Shown piece by piece: positions 9,050-16,816 of a stretch of 64,000 nt of DNA (its first letter is position 1; every line of letters starts with the position of its first letter). Position numbers and translations under genes: made by a program. The DNA is taken from NCBI GenBank assembly GCA_040223615.1, contig JAVKFY010000017.1:1-64000 (forward strand). Reading direction: 5' to 3'. The notes under the pieces were generated by a model that was given only the letters and a program-made list of their open reading frames with translations, searched no databases and was not told the DNA's origin. The DNA is from JAVKFY01 sp040223615 (lineage in GTDB: Bacteria; Pseudomonadota; Alphaproteobacteria; GCA-2731375).

Positions 9050-9217
9050 TCAAGACCTCTTGAAGGAGGCGATCGCCGTCGCCTTCGCAGCCGACCTCCG
9101 TTCGGCAACAGCGTTCAAGAAAAGGAGATGGGCTCCGATCGTGCAGGGCTCGATGAAACCCAGCAGCCCTAGGACGAACGGCAGGGTCAACAGAGTAGGA
9201 TAGGCAAACTCCAGCAT
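9050..9217 (-). pseudogene. CcdA/DsbD-like membrane protein fragment
   Basis: From an ATG at 9217 the minus strand reads MLEFAYPTLLTLPFVLGLLGFIEPCTIGAH. The LGLLGFIEPCTIG segment, with a Cys-Pro-like turn in the first helix, is characteristic of CcdA/DsbD-type thiol-disulfide transporters (cytochrome c biogenesis or metal-resistance versions). Only the first ~50 residues remain; the frame ends in unrelated sequence after TAIASF, so the other helices are missing. I read it as a 3'-truncated gene. It follows another truncated membrane gene on the same strand, so both may come from one disrupted operon. Confidence 0.6.
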
Positions 9218-9263
9218 CAGGACGATGCTAACTAACGTGGTTGCCGGTTGTCTCCACCTCGAT

Positions 9264-9458
9264 TTAGGCCTTCTCGCGGTACCGGCCGGCGAATTTCTCG
9301 GCCAGGCACCACAATCCACCGCCGCCGGTGCCGACGGCAATGCCGAGCCAGCGCCACCCCTCCGGACCGAACGAAACGACCCCGAACCCGTGCAGCGCGA
9401 CCGGAACCGTCATCAGCAGGAAGAACGGGCCGGTATAGTAGCAATGGGGCTCTGTCAC
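9264..9458 (-). pseudogene. 5'-truncated small membrane protein
   Basis: The minus strand reads CYYTGPFFLLMTVPVALHGFGVV and ends in AEKFAGRYREKA with a stop at 9264, giving two hydrophobic segments (~20 residues each) separated by a short loop. The apparent GTG start at 9458 lies in GTGACAGAGCCCC, which looks like the end of the adjacent IS6-type element, so the true N-terminus was probably removed by that insertion. I do not recognise the family. It sits just upstream of the CcdA-like fragment on the same strand and may have been its operon partner. Confidence 0.45.
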
Positions 9459-10197
9459 GGGAACCGTGGCACACAGGCGGATCGGTCGCTAACCTTGGTT
9501 GATGAAGCCAATTTCGTACGCCCGTCACCACCATCCGCCTGCCGTGATCCAGCATGCGGTCTGGCTTTACCTGCGGTTCAACTTGAGCCTGCGCGATGCC
9601 GAGGATTTGCTGGCCGAACGCGGCCTGGACATCAGCTATGAGACGGTGCGCCGATGGGTCGCCAAGTTCGGTCCAGCCTACGCACGCCGCCTGCGATCGA
9701 TGCGGCCAAAGGCCGATCGCCGCTGGCACCTCGACGAGATGTTCGTCTCGATCGGCGGCCGCATGATGTACCTGTGGCGCGCGGTCGATGCCGAGGGCGA
9801 GGTCCTGGACATCCTGGTGCAGCGGCGGCGCAACAAGCGCGCTGCGGCCAAGCTGATCCGCCGACTGCTGAAGAGACAAGGTTGCATGCCGGGAGCGATC
9901 GTGACCGACAAACTACGATCCTACGGCGCCGCACTCGGTGAAGTAGGTCTACGACATCTGCACGTGACCGGTGGTCGCCTGAACAATCGAGCCGAAGTCT
10001 CGCACCAGCCCGTGCGACGGCGAGAGCGATCGTGGATTGGCTTCAAACAGCCGGGCACGACCCAACGCTTCCTCTCAGCCCATGCCGCCGTCTACAACAC
10101 CTTCAATCTTCAACGTCACCTGATCTCACGCCGCACGCTTCGGGTGTTCCGCGAAGCAGCATTTACACAGTGGACCGCTGCCGTCGCCGCTGCATGA
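9447..10197 (+). mobile_element. IS6-family insertion sequence (right end not identified)
   Basis: The left end is placed at GGGCTCTGTCAC (9448-9459), since IS6-family ends begin GGCNCTGTY and this sequence interrupts the minus-strand gene at 9264-9458. The transposase gene follows 40 bp later, a normal distance. No inverted match to this end is found between the transposase stop and 10332, so the right end is lost, diverged or missed by me. The given end is therefore only the transposase stop. Confidence 0.5.
9502..10197 (+). CDS. IS6-family transposase
   Basis: A 231-residue DDE transposase matching the IS6 (IS26-like) family in length and motifs: an N-terminal helix-turn-helix (LRDAEDLLAERGLDISYETVRRWVAKFG), then WHLDEMFVSIGG (first D), GAIVTDKLRSYGAA (second D) and NNRAEVSHQPVRRRER (E). 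The C-terminal FKQPGTTQRFLSAHAAVYNTFN segment is also typical. I use the ATG at 9502; a TTG directly precedes it. The frame is intact. Such elements often mediate rearrangement, which fits the truncated genes on its left and the start of the terminase module on its right. Confidence 0.92.
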   Translation: MKPISYARHHHPPAVIQHAVWLYLRFNLSLRDAEDLLAERGLDISYETVRRWVAKFGPAYARRLRSMRPKADRRWHLDEMFVSIGGRMMYLWRAVDAEGEVLDILVQRRRNKRAAAKLIRRLLKRQGCMPGAIVTDKLRSYGAALGEVGLRHLHVTGGRLNNRAEVSHQPVRRRERSWIGFKQPGTTQRFLSAHAAVYNTFNLQRHLISRRTLRVFREAAFTQWTAAVAAA

Positions 10198-10332
10198 TTG
10201 GCGGCAACGGAGTCCAGCCGCATGGCTCCTCGTCGAAGATGTGACAACGTGCTATTGGGCGTAGGTGCGACTCTTGGACACTCTCATGGTGGAGGCGGAC
10301 AGTCCCATGAGGCGGGAGTCGTACACAGATGA

Positions 10333-11403
10333 TCACGTCAGCGCCTTTGGCTGCCGTTGCCGTCGCTTCTGGACTCGATACCGACACGTGCTCGAGCAAT
10401 ACAGGGCCTGGTAAGCCTTGCTGAGGAAAAGCTTGCCGCAGGCCTTGCAGGTCCAAATCTGACGCTGCTCCGTCAGGTCGAGCAGGAACATCAATGCAAG
10501 TGCGCCGACGAGCGAGGTTGCGAGCCACTCCTGTCGGTAATGCCCCTCGCCATCCGGGTAAAGCGTCGGGCTGATGGTGCGGGTGAGCGCTTGCAGCACG
10601 TCCGTGCCGTGTTGCACTCGGGCTGGATCCGGCGCGACCTCTTTCCCCACGTCTGACGGAGGTGTTTCGAGGTAGGCGACGGCTTCCCGAAGTCGCCTCG
10701 CAACGCGAACAAAGTCGCGCACCGGTTCGCCATAGGCGTCCCAGAACCCGTTGGAGAGCGGCGCCGGATAGCGGTAACTCTCCGCTTCCCTTTGTGGCAC
10801 CGCCGGAAAGTACCGCCGCCAGGAGCTCGCAAAGCTGTTCTGCCGGATAGCCGGAGCGCCAACTTGCTGGTGGATCACGCCAGGCTCTTTCCAGCCCTTG
10901 CGAAACTCCTCGCGCGTGAGCAGGCGCCCACGGTCTTCGACCGTGTTCCTCAACCTGCCCGGGCGCAGGCTATGACGCGGCTGCGCCAATGTATCCCAAC
11001 CCTCGCCGGTGCGGCTGTACAAGAGCTGGGTCGGCACGAGGTACTCGTCATCATCGGTCGATGGCTCCCAGCGGGGTGCCAGCGTGGCCATCATGGTCTC
11101 GTGCGACAGCACGCCGAGAAGCCCGTGACGATTGCACCAGGCCACCAGATCCGCGGCGCTCTTGTCAGTTAACGCGCCCTCCTCGCCGTTTTCTCTGACG
11201 GTGAAGGTCAGCCCCTGGACCAGTTCCAACAGTTCCTCATGCGGTAGTGGGCCACGACGCCTCCGGCCTACCTCCTTGTACGCCGCCCAGGGATCGTAGC
11301 GCTCCAGTTTGGCTCCGGCAGTGGGCCGAATCACCCCATCGACAATCTCGTAGCGCTCGAAGCGCCACCACCACCCGGCCATGACGCTGAACGGTTCTGG
11401 CAT
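10333..11403 (-). CDS. Uncharacterised protein with C-terminal zinc finger
   Basis: A 356-residue soluble protein. The last ~40 residues contain CKACGKLFLSKAYQALYC and a second CxxxC (CSSTC), giving CxxC-x13-CxxxC, a treble-clef-like zinc site followed by a basic tail (RVQKRRQRQPKA), so nucleic-acid binding is plausible. The N-terminal part is rich in Trp and Arg with no motif I recognise; a hydrophobic stretch (VGALALMFLLDL) precedes the finger. It resembles small zinc-ribbon proteins often annotated as hypothetical on mobile DNA. I use the ATG at 11403, preceded by AGGACAT, although the frame continues upstream. It is divergent from the methyltransferase, sharing an intergenic operator-like repeat. 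Confidence 0.7.
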   Translation of the reverse strand: MPEPFSVMAGWWWRFERYEIVDGVIRPTAGAKLERYDPWAAYKEVGRRRRGPLPHEELLELVQGLTFTVRENGEEGALTDKSAADLVAWCNRHGLLGVLSHETMMATLAPRWEPSTDDDEYLVPTQLLYSRTGEGWDTLAQPRHSLRPGRLRNTVEDRGRLLTREEFRKGWKEPGVIHQQVGAPAIRQNSFASSWRRYFPAVPQREAESYRYPAPLSNGFWDAYGEPVRDFVRVARRLREAVAYLETPPSDVGKEVAPDPARVQHGTDVLQALTRTISPTLYPDGEGHYRQEWLATSLVGALALMFLLDLTEQRQIWTCKACGKLFLSKAYQALYCSSTCRYRVQKRRQRQPKALT

Positions 11404-11406
11404 TTG

Positions 11407-11441
11407 ATGTCCTATACATGTCCTATCTTTTGTGCAGGACA
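11407..11441. promoter_or_regulatory. Tandem ATGTCCTAT operator-like repeat
   Basis: ATGTCCTAT occurs at 11407-11415 and again at 11418-11426, an 11-bp period that puts both copies on the same face of the helix. AGGACA at 11436-11441 is an inverted half-copy, so TGTCCT/AGGACA can also form a dyad. The array lies at the start of the minus-strand zinc-finger gene and about 80 bp before the plus-strand methyltransferase, a good place for a repressor that controls both. Which protein binds is unknown. Confidence 0.5.
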
Positions 11442-11505
11442 ACTCTCGTGCATGTTCGCCCGGAACGCAACCCATGTCGGCTGCGAGGACACGAGGAGCA
11501 TTCGA

Positions 11506-13050
11506 ATGTCCCGATCAGGTTACCGGCCTGGAGGCCGCAAGTTGGTTCCGGCGCGGTCGTCCAGGCGGCGATCGGATCGTGGCGGATCACCGGCAGTGGC
11601 CCCGAAACCTGGCCGAAACGATCTCCTTCCGGCGCTCCAGGTGGAAGAACGCCCGATCGCCGGGCTGCGAACCAGATCAACTCGGGTGCGGCGGCTCGAC
11701 CGTAGGCACGTCAGCGAAGTGGCCCGCGGCATCGCCGCGCATGGCTTTTGCGTACCGGTGCTGATCACCACCGACGGCGAGGTCATCGACGGCGATATCC
11801 GCGTGGTGGCGGCCCGTACTCTCCACCTGCAGCAGATCCCCTGCATTGTCATCGATCACCTGGCAGCCAGCCAGGTCCGGACCCTGCGCCTCGCCGTGAA
11901 CCGGCTGCAGGAGAAGGGCGAGTGGGACGTCGAGGCGCTCAGGTTGGAGTTTGAGGCCCTGATCGATCTCGACGTTGAGCTGGCCATTACCGGCTTCGAG
12001 GCAGCCGAGATCGACTTGATACTGCTGGACGATGTCGATGAGGTCGAGGCAGCCCTGGATCCACGAGCAAACGCGCTCGCCGATCTGTCGGACCAGGCCG
12101 TCTCGCGGCCGGACGACCTGTGGCAGTTGGGCGATCACCGTTTGCTGTGTGGTGATGCCCGCGATCTGGCGGCATATGGTCTGTTGCTCGACGGCAAGGT
12201 CGCGCACGCACTGTTCACCGATCCGCCCTACAACGTGCCGATCCAGGGGCACGTCAGCGGCAAGGGCCGGCAGCGGCACCGCGAGTTCGTGATGGGATCG
12301 GGCGAACTGAGCGCGGCGCAGTTCGAGACCTTCCTTGCAGACTTCCTGTCGGCGACGGGTTCCGTGCTCGCACCGGGTGCGCTGGCTTACGTGTGTATGG
12401 ACTGGCGTCATCTCCGCGAGCTGACGGCGGCGTCGAGCTCGGCCGGCTACCCCCAGGTGAACCTGTGCGTCTGGGTGAAGCCGAATGGGGCGATGGGCTC
12501 GCTTTACCGATCGCAGCACGAGCTGGTGGCCGTGTACAAACACGGCGCGGAGTCACACCAGAACAACGTCCAGCTTGGCAAGTTTGGCCGCAACCGCACC
12601 AACGTCTGGAACTACGCGGGCGCCAACACGCTGTCGCCGACGCGCCGGGCGGACCTGGCCCTGCATCCGACGGTGAAACCCGTGGAGCTGGTCGCCGACG
12701 CGATCTTGGACGCGACGTCGACTTGTCAGATCGTGCTGGACCCGTTCGTCGGCAGCGGCACCAGCCTGATCGCGGCGGAGCGCACGCGCCGGGTGTGCGC
12801 CGCGATCGAGCTGGACCCGCTCTACGTCGATGTCGCGATCCGACGCTGGCAGGACTTCACCCGACAAGCGGCCGTGCATGCCGAAAGTGGCCGCCCCTTC
12901 GACGAGCTCGCCAGGGAGCGGTTAGCGGCCGACACCGATCATGTGGCTGCTTCCGGGAACCCGGAGTCTCGCCGCACCGACGATGCAGAAGCCCTGGAGA
13001 CCGACCGACCAGATGCCTTGACCAGTCACGTTGACAGTACGGAGGAGTAA
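11506..13050 (+). CDS. ParB-like domain / DNA methyltransferase fusion
   Basis: A 514-residue protein. Residues ~60-115 form a ParB/sulfiredoxin-like N-terminal domain (GFCVPVLITTDGEVIDGDIR). Residues ~205-450 form an N6-adenine or N4-cytosine DNA methyltransferase with catalytic DPPY at 239-242 and the SAM-binding DPFVGSGTS at 412-420; that order fits the beta class. A conserved HPTVKP segment lies just before the SAM motif. Such fusions are common on prophages and plasmids, usually without a partner nuclease, and none is seen here. The start at 11506 has GAGGAG eight bases upstream. It is followed after 4 bp by the DUF5681 gene, then the terminase. Target sequence cannot be read from the gene. 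Confidence 0.88.
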   Translation: MSRSGYRPGGRKLVPARSSRRRSDRGGSPAVAPKPGRNDLLPALQVEERPIAGLRTRSTRVRRLDRRHVSEVARGIAAHGFCVPVLITTDGEVIDGDIRVVAARTLHLQQIPCIVIDHLAASQVRTLRLAVNRLQEKGEWDVEALRLEFEALIDLDVELAITGFEAAEIDLILLDDVDEVEAALDPRANALADLSDQAVSRPDDLWQLGDHRLLCGDARDLAAYGLLLDGKVAHALFTDPPYNVPIQGHVSGKGRQRHREFVMGSGELSAAQFETFLADFLSATGSVLAPGALAYVCMDWRHLRELTAASSSAGYPQVNLCVWVKPNGAMGSLYRSQHELVAVYKHGAESHQNNVQLGKFGRNRTNVWNYAGANTLSPTRRADLALHPTVKPVELVADAILDATSTCQIVLDPFVGSGTSLIAAERTRRVCAAIELDPLYVDVAIRRWQDFTRQAAVHAESGRPFDELARERLAADTDHVAASGNPESRRTDDAEALETDRPDALTSHVDSTEE

Positions 13051-13054
13051 ATCG

Positions 13055-13558
13055 ATGAGCCGGAAGAGCGATAACCGGGGTGCCCGAGGGACCGGCAGCC
13101 GGGGGCGCGGAAAGGACGAGGGCGCTGGTCGGCGCCGGGAGGGCAGTAGCGACCTGGGCAGAGATGGCTACGAAGTCGGCTATCGCCGGCCACCGCAGCA
13201 TAGCCGCTTCAAGCCGGGCAAGTCCGGCAATCCGCAAGGTCGACCGAAGCGCGCCAAGAACCTGCGGACCATCGTGCAGGAGGAAGCCAACGCGACGATC
13301 GAGGTGCGCGAAGGCGGCCGTATCCGCAAGACCACGAAACTGGCTGCACTCCTGAAGACCATGATTGCCAAGGCGCTGCAGGGAGATACCAAGGCGGCGC
13401 AGATCGTGATCGCCGTCGTGCGTGAATACCTACCTCAGGATGATCCGCTTGCGGTCGAACGCACGCCGCTGACGGACGACGAGCGTGAGATCTTGCGCAA
13501 CCACGCGGACTTCCTGGCGCTGCTGGACGGCGGTGACAATGAACAGCCTGACACCTAG
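13055..13558 (+). CDS. DUF5681 domain protein (candidate DNA-binding packaging partner)
   Basis: A 167-residue basic protein. The first ~45 residues are rich in Arg, Gly and Ser and look disordered. The DUF5681 signature follows: YEVGYRRPPQHSRFKPGKSG then NPQGRPK. A helical part comes next, with a KTTKLAALLKTMIAKALQGDTKAAQIVI segment, and the tail is acidic (LTDDEREILRNHADFLALLDGG). I chose ATG 13055, with GGAGGAG upstream; an upstream TTG at 13031 overlaps the methyltransferase. Its last 20 bp overlap the terminase start, suggesting translational coupling. DUF5681 has no established function known to me; genes for it are often next to terminases, and a small-terminase-like role is an inference. 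Confidence 0.85.
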   Translation: MSRKSDNRGARGTGSRGRGKDEGAGRRREGSSDLGRDGYEVGYRRPPQHSRFKPGKSGNPQGRPKRAKNLRTIVQEEANATIEVREGGRIRKTTKLAALLKTMIAKALQGDTKAAQIVIAVVREYLPQDDPLAVERTPLTDDEREILRNHADFLALLDGGDNEQPDT

Positions 13559-14963
13559 GATAGTCCTCGACGAGCTCTCGTCCAGATCACTGGCGGCATT
13601 CACGGAGCGCACGTTCCTTCCGCTCAACCCAGGCCAGACCTTCCAGCCAGGGCACCATCTGCGCGTGCTCGCCTACCACCTGGAGCTCGTGCGAGAGGGG
13701 AAGATCCAGCGGCTGGCCATCGCCATGCCACCGCGACACTCGAAGTCCGTGTGCGCGAGCGTGGCCTTCCCCGCCTGGCTCCTGGGTCACGATCCTTCTA
13801 CACGCATCATCTGCGCCAGCTATGCGGCGGACTTGTCGCACAGCTTCTCGCTTCAAACCCGCAAGATCATGGAGCAGCCGTGGTACCGCCACCTGTTCCC
13901 CAGAACCCGATTGGACCCCCGGCGGACGTCGCAGGAAGAGATGCGCACCACGCAACATGGCTTCCGCATCGCCACCTCGGTCGGTGGTCCGCTCACCGGC
14001 AAGGGCGGTAGCATCATCATCGTCGATGATCCGATCAAAGCGGCGGACGCCCACTTCGAGTCAGCTCGGCGCGGCGTGCGGGAGTGGTACCAGAGCACGC
14101 TTTTGAGCCGCCTCGATAACCCCAAGCGAGATGCCATCGTTGTGGTGGGCCAGCGCCTGCATCCCGACGACCTGCACGGCCTGCTGATCGAACAGGAGGA
14201 CTGGGTCTTCCTCGACCTGCCGGCGATCGCAACCGAAACGCGCACGTACAGGATCGGACCTGAGCACGAGTGGGAACGTGAGGTCGGTCACATCCTGCAG
14301 CCCGACCGCGTTGGTAGGGCGGAGCTGGAGCGCCTGCGCCGGGAACTGGGCACTGCCGCCTTCGAGGCACAGTATCAGCAGCGTCCGGTGCCGCCGGAAG
14401 GCAACCTCGTGAAGCTCGAATGGTTCCAGCGCTACGACGAACCACCGCACTTCGACTGCTTCGAGGCCATCGTGCAGAGCTGGGATACGGCGCTCATCCC
14501 TGGCGAGGGCAACGACTACTCGGTCTGCACCACCTGGGGCCTCCTCGGCACTCGCATCTACCTCCTGGACGTCTTCCGCGAGCAGCTGAACTATCCCGAT
14601 CTTCGCCGCACCGTGCTGCGGATGCGGAAGGAGGTCGCTGCGGAGTTGGTGATTGTTGAAAAAGCCGGGAGTGGTGTGTCGCTGTACCAGGAGCTGCACG
14701 GCCAGGGACACAACTGGATACGTACGCTCACACCTCGTGGCGACAAGGCCGGGCGGCTGGCACAGCAGTCTGCCAAGATCGAGGCGGGACTGTTGTGGCT
14801 GCCGCGGAATGCGAAGTGGCTTGGTACCTTCGAGTCCGAGCTTGCCGCCTTTCCGCATGGCAGCAACGACGACCAGGTCGACAGCTTGTCGCAGTTCCTG
14901 CTCGCGCTGGATTATCAACCGACGGAAATCCGCTCCGTCGCCTACTACCGGTCTGGCGCCTGA
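13539..14963 (+). CDS. Phage-type terminase large subunit
   Basis: A 474-residue protein with the two activities of a DNA-packaging motor. ATPase: Walker A-like PPRHSKS at 64-70 and Walker B IIIVDDP at about 159-165. Nuclease (RNase H fold): QSWDTA and, near the C-terminus, NDDQVDSLSQFL, both with the expected acidic residues. The linker contains AAFEAQYQQRPVPPEG, typical of this terminase group. Length is normal and no frameshift is present, so purifying selection is likely. The ATG at 13539 lies inside the end of the DUF5681 gene. Portal, head, protease and tail genes, which normally follow a terminase, are absent; the next genes are small unknowns and a recombinase. Confidence 0.92.
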   Translation: MNSLTPRIVLDELSSRSLAAFTERTFLPLNPGQTFQPGHHLRVLAYHLELVREGKIQRLAIAMPPRHSKSVCASVAFPAWLLGHDPSTRIICASYAADLSHSFSLQTRKIMEQPWYRHLFPRTRLDPRRTSQEEMRTTQHGFRIATSVGGPLTGKGGSIIIVDDPIKAADAHFESARRGVREWYQSTLLSRLDNPKRDAIVVVGQRLHPDDLHGLLIEQEDWVFLDLPAIATETRTYRIGPEHEWEREVGHILQPDRVGRAELERLRRELGTAAFEAQYQQRPVPPEGNLVKLEWFQRYDEPPHFDCFEAIVQSWDTALIPGEGNDYSVCTTWGLLGTRIYLLDVFREQLNYPDLRRTVLRMRKEVAAELVIVEKAGSGVSLYQELHGQGHNWIRTLTPRGDKAGRLAQQSAKIEAGLLWLPRNAKWLGTFESELAAFPHGSNDDQVDSLSQFLLALDYQPTEIRSVAYYRSGA

Positions 14964-15071
14964 ACTGCGGGCAGCCATCCGGCGCCAAGTTGCGTCGCGA
15001 CGGCCAATGTTCTCTCCCGCCGGCAACCGCAACCCCCGCGGCAAACACACGCTCCGAAGCGTCAGCTTCCG

Positions 15072-15216
15072 CTGGACTTCACGTCTCAACGAAGCATTGC
15101 TACGGACATCGACATGAGTTCGCCGGCCGCCTGGCCGGCATGCCCTGCCGCAATATCGGCGGGGCCTCGGGCAGTGGGAGCCGCGCTACGCGCGGCCGAT
15201 GCAGAGAGACCCGCCG
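15072..15216 (+). ncRNA. Structured leader A (candidate cis-regulatory RNA)
   Basis: This 145-nt segment directly precedes the small gene at 15217 and is related to the 146-nt leader B before DUF3489. Both begin with CTGGACTTC, share AAGC-TTGCT about 20 nt later, and carry hairpins at matching places. Here a perfect 7-bp stem, GCCGGCC/GGCCGGC, lies at 15122-15139 with loop GCCT. A 6-bp stem, CCGCGC/GCGCGG, lies at 15181-15195. The shared block around 15158-15180 reads CGGCGGGGCCTCGGGCAGTG. Stem sequences differ between leaders while pairing is kept. I do not recognise a named RNA family. Confidence 0.55.
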
Positions 15217-15483
15217 ATGCCCGAGATCGACATCACATGCGCCCCCGCCAGCTTGGCCCGCCAGGGCAAGCTTGGTGACGCCATCGTCGAACTGATCAAG
15301 ACCGCCCGCGCCGGCAACGATCCGATCAGTACCGACGAGGTGCTGCGAACCTTGGCCGGCAACATCGCCACCGTGCTGGTGATGGAGATAGCGGCCGCCG
15401 ACCGCCCCCGCCACGCCGCGACCGTCACTACGATGATCGACGGCTTCCTGGCCAAGTGGCGGCGAGAAAAGGAGACCCACTGA
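15217..15483 (+). CDS. Small unknown protein of the terminase module
   Basis: An 88-residue protein beginning MPEIDITCAPASLARQGKLG, predicted mostly helical, with a basic C-terminus (FLAKWRREKETH). I recognise no family. The start at 15217 is preferred over the in-frame ATG at 15199 because it falls at the position equivalent to the DUF3489 start relative to the shared leader sequence, and both proteins then begin Met-Pro. It lies between the terminase and DUF3489 genes, each time separated by a long leader, so it may be expressed separately from them. A role in DNA packaging or control is only a guess from position. Confidence 0.6.
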   Translation: MPEIDITCAPASLARQGKLGDAIVELIKTARAGNDPISTDEVLRTLAGNIATVLVMEIAAADRPRHAATVTTMIDGFLAKWRREKETH

Positions 15484-15555
15484 CAACAGCGCGGCGTCCG
15501 GGCACGGCGGGAAAGACACCGCGCCTTCAGAAAGTTCCTCAACCGGACCATTCGA

Positions 15556-15701
15556 CTGGACTTCGTCAACCAAGCAAGCGTTGCTGCCGATCACGAGCTT
15601 AAATCGCGGGCCGCCGAAGGCCCGCCGCCCCGGCCGGCCTCCGGCGGGGCTCGGGGTGGTGGCAGCGCCGCGATGCCCGCGGTGCCTGAACGGAGGCCAC
15701 C
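15556..15701 (+). ncRNA. Structured leader B (candidate cis-regulatory RNA)
   Basis: This is the second copy of the leader described at 15072, placed immediately before the DUF3489 start. A perfect 7-bp stem GCGGGCC/GGCCCGC lies at 15606-15625 (loop GCCGAA), a longer stem-loop GCCCCG/CGGGGC spans 15627-15650, and CCGCG/CGCGG lies at 15668-15682. Each corresponds in position to a hairpin of leader A but has different base pairs. A GGAGG ribosome site follows the last hairpin, so folding could control its access. Confidence 0.55.
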
Positions 15702-16328
15702 ATGCCCAAGCTCACCGACCGCCAAACGACCATTCTCGCAACCGCGATGAAGCGCGACGACGGCGCCGTCCTGCCGGTCCCAACCGCCATGAAGCTCAAC
15801 AAGGCGGCATTGACCGTCGTGCTGAAGAGCTTGCTCAAGCACCAATTGATCGCCGAGCACACGATCGGTGTCGGTGGCGAGGCCTGGCGCCAGGACGACG
15901 ACGAACAACGCTTCGGGTTGTTCATCACGCCCGCCGGGCTCGACGCAATGGGGATCGAACCGGATAACTACCCCAACCTCCCGGACGCCGAGCCGGCGAC
16001 GGCGTCGGACGCAGTCAACCGGGCGAAGTCGAACGACACGGCCGGAGCGCGCGCCAGCGCCAACAAGCGGCCACCCCGGGCCCAACGGGTGGCCGTGGCC
16101 GGCGCCATCGCCGTGCGGCCCGGCACCAAGCAAGCGCGGCTGGTCGACCTGCTGCGCCGCAAGAAGGGGGCCACCATCGCCGAGGTGATGGTGGAGACGG
16201 GATGGCAGGCACACTCGGTGCGCGGCGCGATCAGCGGCCTGGTGAAGAAGAAGCTGGGCCTGCCGGTTGATAGCGAGACGGTCGACGGCCGCGGCCGGGT
16301 CTATCGCATCGTCAAGGCCGGCAAGTGA
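15702..16328 (+). CDS. DUF3489 domain protein
   Basis: A 208-residue protein. The N-terminal ~80 residues look like a winged-helix domain (LTDRQTTILATAMKRDDGAV, then a hydrophobic strand and a WRQDDD wing). A low-complexity Ala/Arg linker follows. The C-terminal ~65 residues match DUF3489: KQARLVDLLRRKKGATIAEV followed by TGWQAHSVRGAISG, another helix-turn-helix-like fold. Two DNA-binding-type domains suggest a regulator or recombination accessory factor; the function is not established. It overlaps the next gene by 4 bp (GTGA), and from general knowledge DUF3489, DUF2924 and a large serine recombinase commonly occur together on mobile DNA. Confidence 0.85.
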   Translation: MPKLTDRQTTILATAMKRDDGAVLPVPTAMKLNKAALTVVLKSLLKHQLIAEHTIGVGGEAWRQDDDEQRFGLFITPAGLDAMGIEPDNYPNLPDAEPATASDAVNRAKSNDTAGARASANKRPPRAQRVAVAGAIAVRPGTKQARLVDLLRRKKGATIAEVMVETGWQAHSVRGAISGLVKKKLGLPVDSETVDGRGRVYRIVKAGK

Positions 16329-16816
16329 GCCGGCCTAAGCAAGAGGCCGTCGAAGAGCACCTGGAGGCCCTGCAGCAGCTCGACCTGAAGGCGCTGCAGG
16401 CCGAGTGGCGGGCGCTCTTCGGCTGCCCGGCACCCAAGGGCATGCGGAGCAACCTGCTCCGCCGCGCCGTCGCCTACCGCATCCAGGAGCAAGCCTTTGG
16501 CGGCCTGCGCGCCGCGGCCCGACGCCGGTTGCGGCAGCTGGCCGCCAATGGTGGTGCGCCGACCGCCGGCGCCGCATCGGCCAGCGCTCGGCTACGACCG
16601 GGCATGCGGCTGATGCGCGAGTGGCAGGGCGAGACGCAGGTGGTCGAGGTGCTGGCCGACGGCTTCCAGTGGCGCGGCGACCACTATGGCTCGCTCTCCG
16701 CCGTCGCCAATGCCATCACCGGCTCACGCTGGTCCGGCGTACGCTTCTTCGGCCTGCATCAATCCAAGGATCAAAGTGAACCCTGGACTACCGAGAAGGA
16801 GCGCGGCGATGAGTAG
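16325..16816 (+). CDS. DUF2924 domain protein
   Basis: A 163-residue basic protein of the DUF2924 family: an N-terminal LDLKALQAEWRALFGCPAPKG segment followed by LLRRAVAYRIQEQAFGGL, and a C-terminal part WQGETQVVEVLADGFQWRG then YGSLSAVANAITGSRWSG, which resembles the small domain found in many phage and recombinase-linked proteins. It starts at a GTG overlapping the DUF3489 stop, and its own end overlaps the recombinase ATG, so the three genes are very likely translated together. The function is not established; a recombination accessory or DNA-binding role is inferred from its constant neighbour. Confidence 0.88.
   Translation: MSRPKQEAVEEHLEALQQLDLKALQAEWRALFGCPAPKGMRSNLLRRAVAYRIQEQAFGGLRAAARRRLRQLAANGGAPTAGAASASARLRPGMRLMREWQGETQVVEVLADGFQWRGDHYGSLSAVANAITGSRWSGVRFFGLHQSKDQSEPWTTEKERGDE

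Noticed and set aside
11506..13050. A restriction-modification system
   Set aside because: The methyltransferase has no nuclease gene next to it; the divergent zinc-finger protein shows no nuclease motif.
15072..15682. Hairpin cluster read as a CRISPR array
   Set aside because: Only two units ~485 bp apart, with genes between and no short spacers or cas genes.
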